Source: Bacillota bacterium
GTDB lineage: Bacteria; Bacillota; Sulfobacillia; JAJZIM01
DNA length: 55,026 nucleotides
Direction of reading: 5' to 3'
Assembly (NCBI GenBank): GCA_021810565.1
Contig: JAJZIM010000015.1
Location: 1-55,026, forward strand
A model generated the notes under the pieces. It made no database searches. It saw only the letters and a list, made by a program, of their open reading frames with translations, and was not told the origin of the DNA. Positions 16,756 to 25,591 of this stretch are shown here, piece after piece (position 1 is the first letter of the stretch; every line of letters begins with the position of its first letter). A program made the position numbers and the translations under genes.

Positions 16756-17840
16756 GGGCGCCTCCCGGCGGCCAGCGCCAGGGTCGCGGTCTTCAGGGCC
16801 AGCTGGCGCAGCTCCCCGCGCCGCGCCCCCAGTTCCGCCCCGATCTCCTCCCGCCGCCCCAGGACCTCCCGGGCGGCCGCCTCCAAGGCTGCCGCGTCGG
16901 CGTCGGCCAGGGGCGACACCGCCCGGCGCCCCACGGAGCGCAGGAAACGGTCCACCTTGGGGTCGTAGGACAGGCCCAAAAACGGTACCGCCCCCATGGC
17001 CGCGAAGATCAGGGAGTGCAGGCGCACCCCCACCAGGAGATCCAAGGCGGCCACCACGTCCAAAAGATCGACCGCGCCGCCGGTCACCCCCAGCACCCGT
17101 CCGGGACGCTCCTGCAGCGAGGCCACCTCGCGGCAAGCCCACACGTCCCCCGGGTCCTGGAAGGGCAGGTAGACCACCCGCAGGCCCAGGCGTTCCTGCA
17201 GGGCGTCGGCGAAGGCGGCCAGCTCCCGCTTCCAACGCTCCCCGCCCGGCCAGGGGCGCAGGGCCAGCCCCGCCCAGGGGCCCTCCCCCAGCCCCTGGCG
17301 AAGCAGCAAGGTCCGGCCCCGCCCCGGATCCGGGGGCGCCAGGGCCAGGGCGGCGTCGGCGGTAACCTCCACCGCCACGCCCGCCACTCCCAAAGACAAA
17401 AGCTCGGCGCGGGACTCCTCGTCGCGCACCGCGATGCATTGGACCCGGCTCAGGGCCCAGCGGGTGAGCACCCGGTCGGCCGGCTCCTCCAGCGGACCCA
17501 CCCCCTGGGCATACACCGCCACGGGCACCCGCAGGTAGCGGGCCAGGGCGATGACCCCCAGGTAATACAAAAGGCTGCGGCGGCTGGTGCTGTCCTGCAG
17601 CAGGCTGCCGCCCCCGGATAGCACCAGGTCGGCCCCGGCCACCGCCCGCACCACCCCGGCCATGTCCCCCCGGAAGACCGCCTCGATGCCGTGCTCGGCG
17701 CGGGTGCGCTGCGGGTCGGCGGAGATGGCCGCGACCTGTACCTCGGGATCCCGGGCGCGCAATCCCCCCACGATGCCCCGCAGGGAGGCCTCGTCCCCGG
17801 CGTTGCCGAAGCCGTAGTAGCCCGAGATCACGATGCGCAT
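16752..17840 (-). CDS. csaB: Polysaccharide pyruvyl transferase CsaB
   Basis: A 362-residue protein starting MRIVISGYYGFGNAGDEASL, the near-invariant opening of CsaB. ADLVLSGGGSLLQDSTSRRS and VAVYAQGVGPLEEPADR are further family motifs, with SRVQCIAVRDEESRAEL and a C-terminal VRLHSLIFAAMGAVPFLGLSYDPKV. CsaB transfers a ketal-linked pyruvate from phosphoenolpyruvate to a secondary wall polymer, making the ligand that S-layer homology domains bind. It is the first gene of the operon that runs through tagA to murJ. The presence of an SLH-domain protease at 3665-7351 gives it an obvious local client. The ATG at 17840 is used, as the upstream extension is not conserved in kind. Confidence 0.93.
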   Translation of the reverse strand: MRIVISGYYGFGNAGDEASLRGIVGGLRARDPEVQVAAISADPQRTRAEHGIEAVFRGDMAGVVRAVAGADLVLSGGGSLLQDSTSRRSLLYYLGVIALARYLRVPVAVYAQGVGPLEEPADRVLTRWALSRVQCIAVRDEESRAELLSLGVAGVAVEVTADAALALAPPDPGRGRTLLLRQGLGEGPWAGLALRPWPGGERWKRELAAFADALQERLGLRVVYLPFQDPGDVWACREVASLQERPGRVLGVTGGAVDLLDVVAALDLLVGVRLHSLIFAAMGAVPFLGLSYDPKVDRFLRSVGRRAVSPLADADAAALEAAAREVLGRREEIGAELGARRGELRQLALKTATLALAAGRRP

Positions 17841-17912
17841 GGCCGGCCCAGAGGCTTCACCTCCCGCACCTAAAAGCCTTCCCCGCCGGGGGCGGCGCCG
17901 ATACGGCAAGAC

Positions 17913-17960
17913 AGGGCGCCCCGTGCTGCACGGTCGCCCTGCTCCCCGCCTTCGGCGGGG
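17913..17960 (-). terminator. Two hairpins between the PHP gene and csaB
   Basis: On the minus strand CCCCGCC-GAA-GGCGGGG (17960-17944) comes 13 bases after the PHP-gene stop, followed by a larger stem AGGGCG...CGCCCT (17940-17913) with an inner CCGTGC/GCACGG pair. Neither has a U-tract. They may end the upstream transcript or shape the csaB leader. Confidence 0.4.
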
Positions 17961-17972
17961 ACCCGCCCCGCC

Positions 17973-18671
17973 CTACTCCCAGCCGCTGGCGTGGGCCGCG
18001 GCGCCGCCGTGCACCCGACGGCTGTGCATCTGCTGCAGGTAGTGGATGTGGTGCGCCACGCTCCAGGCGCGACCGCCCCGCTGGGTCAAGCCCTGCTCCA
18101 GGCAACGGCGAAGCTCGGCGGCGCTGGAACCGGCGAAGCAGGTGTAGGACCGGCCCACGTGCTCCAGCAGGTGGGCGTCGCTGCCCACCGCCAGCGGCAG
18201 CCCGCAGTGGCGGCGGTTGAGGCGCACGGCCTTGCGCCGGTGCAGCCTGCCGCCGTAGGTGGGACTGAACAGCTCCACCGCGTCCACCTCGGACGCCCAG
18301 CGCAACAATGACGCCGCGCTGAAGCCGTCCCAGGGGCTCATGGGATGGGGCACGATGGCCAAGCCGCCCTGACGGCGGATCTCCCGCAGCACCATGGCCA
18401 CGGGACGGCCCGGCTCGATGGGCTCCCGCAGGAAAAGGGCCAACAGATGCCCCTCGTCGGTGTCCACTTCCTCTCCCGGGATCACCTCCACCCCGTAGTG
18501 GCCGGCCAGGTCGACCGCCTCCAGCGCCCCCGCCATGGTGTTGTGGTCCGTCAAGGCCACCACCTGGATCCGCCGCGTCCGGCATGCCGCCAGGATCTGG
18601 GGCACGGTGGCGAAGCCATCCGGACTGTGGCACGAGTGCACGTGCAGGTCCGCCCTGCCGGTTAATTCCAC
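17973..18671 (-). CDS. PHP-domain metal-dependent phosphoesterase
   Basis: A 232-residue PHP-domain protein. ADLHVHSCHSPDG is the HxH motif, ALTDHNTMAGA the DHN motif, EVIPGEEVDT the metal-binding glutamate, AIVPHPMSPWDG the HP motif, and LPLAVGSDAHLLEHVG the final DxH motif. All metal ligands look present, so it is likely an active phosphoesterase acting on a nucleotide or phosphorylated small molecule, in the manner of YciV/Trpt-type enzymes; substrate unknown. GTG 18671 follows a GGGGGG stretch. It lies 21 bases after the exported bactofilin-like gene and may be its operon partner. Confidence 0.85.
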   Translation of the reverse strand: MELTGRADLHVHSCHSPDGFATVPQILAACRTRRIQVVALTDHNTMAGALEAVDLAGHYGVEVIPGEEVDTDEGHLLALFLREPIEPGRPVAMVLREIRRQGGLAIVPHPMSPWDGFSAASLLRWASEVDAVELFSPTYGGRLHRRKAVRLNRRHCGLPLAVGSDAHLLEHVGRSYTCFAGSSAAELRRCLEQGLTQRGGRAWSVAHHIHYLQQMHSRRVHGGAAAHASGWE

Positions 18672-18692
18672 TGTCTCGAAAACCCCCCTACG

Positions 18693-19526
18693 CTAGGCTG
18701 TCGGTCGGGACCGCGCCGGCAGACCCCTGCCGGCCATCAAGAGACCCCCCAGGCTCAGGAAAGCCGCCGCCAGGAAAACCATCCCGCCCACCACGGGCAG
18801 AAAGGACGCCACCTGCAAAACCCCCATCCCCAGCGCCGTCTTCCCCGCCGGCGAGGTGGGCGCCGCCAGCAACACCCGCTGGGAGCGCTCCCCGATGAGG
18901 TGCGCCAGCCCGGTCATCCCCAGGAAGGCGGCCAGGGCGGTTAGCCCCAACACGGCCAGGGCCAGGGGAATCCCCACCAGGCTTACCGCCAGCAGCAGGA
19001 ACAACAGCAGAGCCAGGAAAACCGTCAGAACCCCCGCCAGGGCCGCCCGCCCGGGGCGGTGCGCCACGCCGGCCCCCACCGTCTGCACGAAGCCCGGGAA
19101 GAACAGCCCCACTCCCGCCGCCAAGAGCACCGCCCCCAGGGCCAAGAAGGCCCGCAAAAGATCGTACAAGAAGATGGCCGAGGCCATGTCCCCCAGATCC
19201 CCCAGATCCAGCCGGGACAGGTCCATCTGGAAGGTACCACCCCGCACGTAGGCCCCGGGGGCCACGCTCAGCCGCCCTCCCAGCACCCCCACCGATCCCT
19301 GCACCCGGGCTCCCGATCCCAAGGTCAGCCGCCCGCCCACCAGGAACACGTCTCCCCGCACCGTCCCCTCCACCACCACCCCGCGCCCCACGGCCAGAAT
19401 GCCGTGCACCCGGGTGCTCCCCGCGGGCACCACCAGCGGCGCCAAGGGAGGCTTGGCCGCCCAGGCCGTCCCCGCCGTGAGGAGGATCCCCAGGGCCAGG
19501 GCCGCCGCGGGGAGCGCCGACCTCAA
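18693..19526 (-). CDS. Exported bactofilin-like (polymer-forming) membrane protein
   Basis: A 277-residue protein. A signal peptide (LPAAALALGILLTAGTAWA) is followed by a beta-helical stretch of short repeats, TRVHGILAVGRGVVVEGTVRGDVFLVGGRLTLGSG and so on, the pattern of polymer-forming bactofilin domains. After residue 110 come about four membrane helices with LLFLLLAVSLVGIPLALAVLG and a C-terminal pair. An outside beta-helix fused to an integral membrane domain recalls proteins controlled by ECF sigma factors. The TTG at 19526 overlaps the anti-sigma stop (TTGA) and places the signal peptide correctly. It is third in the sigma / anti-sigma operon, so it may be the main effector of that stress circuit. 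Confidence 0.75.
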   Translation of the reverse strand: MRSALPAAALALGILLTAGTAWAAKPPLAPLVVPAGSTRVHGILAVGRGVVVEGTVRGDVFLVGGRLTLGSGARVQGSVGVLGGRLSVAPGAYVRGGTFQMDLSRLDLGDLGDMASAIFLYDLLRAFLALGAVLLAAGVGLFFPGFVQTVGAGVAHRPGRAALAGVLTVFLALLLFLLLAVSLVGIPLALAVLGLTALAAFLGMTGLAHLIGERSQRVLLAAPTSPAGKTALGMGVLQVASFLPVVGGMVFLAAAFLSLGGLLMAGRGLPARSRPTA

Positions 19527-19990
19527 CTCGGATCCGACAGGGTGCGGCCCAGGAGCACCCCGGACCCCACCACTCCGACGGCCAAAAGGGCCATGACGAT
19601 GCCCTGCAACAGCGGCAACTGGGACATCAACCTGCCGGCAACCCAAACGAAATCGAAGGAAACGCGACTCAGGAAGGCGGGCAGCCACAAAGGATCCAAC
19701 TCCCCCTGGGCCGCCCCGTAGAGGATCACCAGCCCTGCCAGCAGCGCCACGCGCCGGAGCCGCTGCCGGCGGCGCACCCAGCGCACCCGCCGCAGCATGC
19801 CCTCCACCAAATCGGCCGGGGCCGGCGGCTCGGGCAAGCCCGCCAGGATCCGGCGCAGGGCCGCCGCCTCGGCCTGGCGCCGACGGCACCGGCCGCATTC
19901 AGCCAGATGTGAGCGCACTCCGGTGGCCGCCTCCTCCGGCAGGCCGCTGCGGGCCAGCTCCTCCAAGTCCTCGGCCTCGGGACAGCTCAC
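19523..19990 (-). CDS. Zinc-finger anti-sigma factor (membrane-bound)
   Basis: A 155-residue anti-sigma factor. The N-terminal anti-sigma domain has SCPEAEDLEELARSGLPEE and the zinc ligands HLAECGRC (HxxxCxxC). A basic linker, RVRWVRRRQRLRR, leads into a membrane helix VALLAGLVILYGA and a second hydrophobic helix near the C-terminus (GIVMALLAVGVVGSGVLL). It should hold the sigma factor encoded just upstream at the membrane and release it on a signal. GTG 19990 overlaps the sigma stop codon (GTGA), tight coupling that keeps the two proteins balanced. Confidence 0.88.
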   Translation of the reverse strand: MSCPEAEDLEELARSGLPEEAATGVRSHLAECGRCRRRQAEAAALRRILAGLPEPPAPADLVEGMLRRVRWVRRRQRLRRVALLAGLVILYGAAQGELDPLWLPAFLSRVSFDFVWVAGRLMSQLPLLQGIVMALLAVGVVGSGVLLGRTLSDPS

Positions 19991-20526
19991 CACGTCCCCC
20001 CCTCTCCGTCCAACCGCTCCCGCAACCCCCGCCGCGCCCGGTGGATCCGGGATTTCACCGTGCCCAGGTTCAGATCCAGGATGGCGGCGATCTCCTGGTA
20101 GCTGCGGTCCTCCAGGTCCCGCAACACCAGCACCACCCGCTCCTCCCTGGGCAGGGCGTTCAGGGCCCGGCGCACCATGGCCGCCGTCTCGCGCCGCTCG
20201 GCCTCCTCCTGGGGATCGGTGCCGCCGGGCAGGGCCGCCCCGTCCAGCTCCACCTCCACCGGGGTGCGCCGCCGCAGGCGATCCACGGCCAGGTTGGTGA
20301 CCAGCCGGTACAGCCAACTGCGCACGGTGACCTCGCCCCGGAATCGCCCCAGGGACTGGTAGAACCGGACCGCCGCCTCCTGGGCCAACTCCTCCGCGTC
20401 GGCAGCGTTTCCCAACAGCCGATAGCTCAGGTTGAAGATGAAGCGGCTGTGACGGGTCAGCAGCACTTCGAAGGCCTGCTCATCCCCCGCCCGGCAAAGC
20501 GCCAGAAGATCCGCGTCCTCTTCCAA
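19987..20526 (-). CDS. ECF-family RNA polymerase sigma factor
   Basis: A 179-residue group IV sigma factor. Region 2 is LLTRHSRFIFNLSYRLLGNAADAEELAQEAAVRFYQSL with the -10 recognition part VRSWLYRLVTNLAVDRLRRR. Region 4, ALPREERVVLVLRDLEDRSYQEIAAILDLNLGTVKSRIHRARRGL, is the helix-turn-helix that reads the -35 element. It is made with the overlapping zinc-finger anti-sigma. The TTG start at 20526 has GGAGGGGAG about nine bases upstream. A GGAAC/CGTC promoter directly upstream suggests that it transcribes its own operon. Confidence 0.92.
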   Translation of the reverse strand: MEEDADLLALCRAGDEQAFEVLLTRHSRFIFNLSYRLLGNAADAEELAQEAAVRFYQSLGRFRGEVTVRSWLYRLVTNLAVDRLRRRTPVEVELDGAALPGGTDPQEEAERRETAAMVRRALNALPREERVVLVLRDLEDRSYQEIAAILDLNLGTVKSRIHRARRGLRERLDGEGGTW

Positions 20527-20563
20527 GGCCCAGGCTCCCCTCCGGCTGCTCCCGTTACCATAT

Positions 20564-20589
20564 GACGAGAGACAACACGCAAAAGTTCC
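20564..20589 (-). promoter_or_regulatory. Candidate ECF-type autoregulated promoter
   Basis: On the minus strand GGAAC (20589-20585) and CGTC (20567-20564) are 17 bases apart, a spacing and sequence typical of ECF sigma promoters, and lie 38 bases before the sigma start, directly after the prfB stop. A vegetative promoter is not evident here. Confidence 0.55.
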
Positions 20590-21679
20590 CTAGCGGTGCC
20601 GCTCCAGGAAGGCCTTGATGAAAGGATCCAGGGCGCCGTCCAGCACCCCCTGGACGTTGCCCACCTCCACCCCGGTGCGGTGGTCCTTCACCAGGGAGTA
20701 AGGCTGCAGCACGTAGGAGCGGATCTGGTTACCCCAGGCGATTTCCCCTCGCTCCCCACGAATCTCCCCGATCTCCCGCTCCTTCTCCTCCAGCTTCAGC
20801 TCCAACAGCTTGCCCAAAAGGATCTTCATGGCCGTCTCCCGGTTGGCATGCTGGGAACGCTCGTTCTGGCAGGACACCGCGATCCCCGTGGGCAGGTGCG
20901 TGATGCGCACCGCCGACTCCGTCTTGTTCACGTGCTGCCCCCCGGCGCCGCCGGAACGGAAGGTGTCGATGCGCAGCTCCTCGGGCCGCACGTCCACCTC
21001 CAGGGCATCCTCGATCTCCGGCAGCACGTCCACGGAGGCGAAGGAGGTGTGCCGCCGCCCCGAGGCGTCGAAGGGGGAGATGCGCACCAGCCGGTGCACG
21101 CCCCGCTCGGCCCGCAGGATGCCGTAGGCGTTCTCGCCCCGCACCAGGAAGGTGGCGCTCTTCAGGCCCGCCTCCTCCCCCGCCAACAGGTCCAGCACCT
21201 CCACTCGGAAGCCGCGCCCCTCGGCCCAGCGCGTGTACATGCGCACCAGCATCTCCACCCAATCCTGGGCGTCGGTGCCCCCCGCCCCGGCGTGCAGGGA
21301 GAGGATGCAGTTGCGCCGGTCGTAGCGGCCGGAGAAGAGCTGGGCCAGCTCCATGGCCTCCACCCGCTGCACCAGTTGGGCGAACTCCGCGCGCACCTCC
21401 TGGAGCACGGCGGCGTCCCCCTCCGCCAGGTCCGCCAGCTCCGTCAGGTCGGCCGCCCCCCGCTCCAAGGCGGAAAGCTCGTCCAGCGGCGAGCGCAGCG
21501 TCGCCAATTCCTGGGACAGCCGCTGCGCTTGGGGCGGGTCGTCCCAGACTCCCGGGCGGGCCAGGGCCTCCTCCAACTGCGCTATCCGTGCCGCCCTGCC
21601 GGCCGGGTCAAAGAGACCTCCTAAGGCCCTGGATCCGCTCACCTGCCGCGGCCAATTCCTGCTTCAACTCTTCATTCAT
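20590..21679 (-). CDS. prfB: Peptide chain release factor 2 with programmed +1 frameshift
   Basis: RF2 reads UGA and UAA stops and triggers peptide release. Translation starts at ATG 21679 (GAAGGAG nine bases upstream) with MNEELKQELAAAGERIQGL and meets an in-frame TGA at 21610-21608. The main frame then continues DPAGRAARIAQLEEAL to the stop at 20590. The class motifs are RISPFDASGRRHTSFASV (the SPF stop-recognition motif) and RSGGAGGQHVNKTES (the GGQ catalytic motif). The joined length of about 362 residues is normal for RF2. It is not a pseudogene: the frameshift site is the classical autoregulatory one. secA lies just upstream on the same strand. Confidence 0.96.
21607..21622 (-). promoter_or_regulatory. 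prfB programmed +1 frameshift signal
   Basis: The minus strand reads AGGAGGTCTCTTTGAC: an internal Shine-Dalgarno sequence three bases before the slippery CTT, followed by TGA and C. Low RF2 slows termination at TGA, CTT slips to TTT, and full RF2 is made. Confidence 0.95.
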
Positions 21680-21725
21680 GCGCATCCACTCCTTCGATCT
21701 TCCTTCCCGCCCCCACCCGCCGGCC

Positions 21726-24230
<2,505 letters not shown>

Positions 24231-24250
24231 CAGATCACCTCCCCGCGCGC

Positions 24251-24276
24251 ACAAAAGAGGAACCGCAAAGGTTCCT
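24251..24276 (-). terminator. Terminator-like hairpin in the secA leader
   Basis: On the minus strand AGGAACC (24276-24270), a five-base loop and GGTTCCT (24264-24258) are followed by CTTTTGT. It has the shape of an intrinsic terminator and lies between the predicted secA promoter and the start codon 21 bases downstream, so it may act as an attenuator. Confidence 0.55.
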
Positions 24277-24295
24277 TGTTACCGCTGCCGAGCCT

Positions 24296-24324
24296 ATTTT
24301 ATCACTTCGTCCTAAGGGTGGCAA
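24296..24324 (-). promoter_or_regulatory. Predicted secA promoter
   Basis: TTGCCA (24324-24319), 17 bases, TAAAAT (24301-24296) on the minus strand. The predicted transcript would begin near 24289, giving a leader of about 60 bases that contains the hairpin at 24251-24276. Confidence 0.6.
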
Positions 24325-24346
24325 CTCGCCTGGGACGGCGCGCCGC

Positions 24347-24946
24347 TCACGGCAGAACGTAGGTGGCCAGCCGCCGGTTCACCGCCGCCAGCACCGCCCT
24401 GGCCGCCGCCTCCGCCAGGTCCTCCTGCCGCCACGACGCGCCTATCAACAGCGCCCCGTCCTGTACCGCGGCCAGCGCCGCCAGCACCACCCCGTGCCCG
24501 CCCACCGTCGCCAGACCCACGTCCCGCAAGGCGAAAAGGTCGGAGCCCAGGCAGCGGTTGAGTCCCTCCACCGCGGCCGCCGCCCCGGCCTCCGCCAGAT
24601 CCTCCCCCGTCCCGGATCCCCGGGCGACCAAGCCGTGGAAGGACATGGCCACCTTCACCGACGACCCGCCGCGGTCCCGCCGCACAGCCACCAGATCCAG
24701 GCGCAGCCTTCCGCGCTCCTCCTCCCCCAGTTGGGTGAGGCTGACGGTGGAGGGAGCCACCTCCCGGTCGCAATGCTCGCGCAGGAAGTCCCGCACCGCG
24801 GTGATGACCGCGGCAGGGTCGTCCCCGCCGCGGTCCACCACGTACACCCCCGCCACCTCGCCTCGCTCGTCCAGGGCGACCCTGGCCGCGAGGAAGCCGA
24901 AGGTTTCCCGCAGCCCCCGCTCGCACCGGCGGTGGTCCTCCTCCAT
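24347..24946 (-). CDS. Conserved hypothetical protein with a LeuA-regulatory-domain-like pattern
   Basis: A 199-residue soluble protein of unknown role. The N-terminal third is charged (MEEDHRRCERGLRETFG, DERGEVAGVYVVDRGGDD). The C-terminal part contains two similar segments, HGLVARGSGTGEDLAEAGAA leading to VEGLNRCLG, and ALLIGASWRQEDLAEAAARAV leading to LAAVNRRLA. The 'G.G...D..EA...A...a.NR' pattern looks like the allosteric dimer domain of 2-isopropylmalate synthase. That likeness is from pattern reading only. It stands between hpf and secA, where other Firmicutes often have comF-like genes; this protein is not ComF. ATG 24946 is used. Confidence 0.6.
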   Translation of the reverse strand: MEEDHRRCERGLRETFGFLAARVALDERGEVAGVYVVDRGGDDPAAVITAVRDFLREHCDREVAPSTVSLTQLGEEERGRLRLDLVAVRRDRGGSSVKVAMSFHGLVARGSGTGEDLAEAGAAAAVEGLNRCLGSDLFALRDVGLATVGGHGVVLAALAAVQDGALLIGASWRQEDLAEAAARAVLAAVNRRLATYVLP

Positions 24947-24956
24947 CCCGCCCCGC

Positions 24957-25487
24957 CTAGTGCTCGGGCTCGATCAGGCCGTAGTCGCCCGAGCGGCGCC
25001 GGTACACCACGTTCACCTGCTCCGTCATGGCGTTGGTGAACACGAAGAAATCGTGCCCCAACAGGTTCATCTGCAAGATGGCCTCGTCCACGTCCATGGG
25101 TTTCAGGGGAAAGCGCTTGTGCCGCAGCAGCGGCTCGCCGCCCCCCTCCTCCGCCACCCCCTCCGACCAGTAGGAGGTGACCTTGGATCCGGCCTGGCGG
25201 AAACGCCGGGCCAGCTTGGCCCGATATTTCTCGATCTGCCGCTCCAGCTTGTCCAGCACCAGGTCCATCGAGGCGTACATATCGTCGGTCCGCTCCACAC
25301 CCCGCAGCAGGAATCCGTCCAGGGGAACCGTGACCTCCACCTGGTGGCGCCCCCGCTCCACCTCCAAAGTCACCTGCGCCTGGAATCCCGGCCCGACGTA
25401 GCGGTCCAGCTTCCCCAGCTTTTTGTGGACGTAGTCCCGCAAGGCGGGCGTGACGTCCAGGTTCTTGCCGCGCACAGTGACTTCCAT
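24957..25487 (-). CDS. hpf: Long-form ribosome hibernation promoting factor
   Basis: A 176-residue long HPF/RaiA. The N-terminal ribosome-binding domain runs from MEVTVRGKNLDVTPALRDYV through DDMYASMDLVLDKLERQIEKY, the family signature. After a linker, the C-terminal dimerisation domain is KRFPLKPMDVDEAILQMNLL followed by GHDFFVFTNAMTEQVNVVYRRRSGDYGLIEP. The long form dimerises 70S ribosomes into inactive 100S particles in stationary phase. ATG 25487 is preferred, as AAAGGGG is nine bases upstream; an ORF start three codons earlier would overlap that site. Confidence 0.95.
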   Translation of the reverse strand: MEVTVRGKNLDVTPALRDYVHKKLGKLDRYVGPGFQAQVTLEVERGRHQVEVTVPLDGFLLRGVERTDDMYASMDLVLDKLERQIEKYRAKLARRFRQAGSKVTSYWSEGVAEEGGGEPLLRHKRFPLKPMDVDEAILQMNLLGHDFFVFTNAMTEQVNVVYRRRSGDYGLIEPEH

Positions 25488-25517
25488 GGCTGCCAACCCC
25501 TTTCCCGTGGTGTGGTT

Positions 25518-25591
25518 CTGAAGCTATATTTCGGCGCCCCGCTCCGGTATACCTGCCGGGGTTGCCGCCGGGCGCCGAAATCCTCCTTCAG
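25518..25591 (-). other. Long imperfect hairpin between the ASKHA gene and hpf
   Basis: CTGAAG (25518-25523) pairs with CTTCAG (25586-25591), and inside it ATTTCGGCGCCC (25528-25539) pairs perfectly with GGGCGCCGAAAT (25570-25581). The loop holds a smaller CCGG...CCGG stem. The stop codon of the upstream gene lies within the outer arm. It has no U-tract, so its role as terminator, processing site or hpf leader is open. Confidence 0.6.

Noticed and set aside
16042-17439. Longer start for the TagA-like gene giving 465 residues
   Set aside because: The extension is an off-frame reading of csaB; GTG 16755 with a GTGA overlap gives the family length.
21607-21679. prfB apparent frameshift as a sign of a pseudogene or sequencing error
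   Set aside because: The AGGAGG-TCT-CTT-TGA-C signal is the normal programmed frameshift of RF2.
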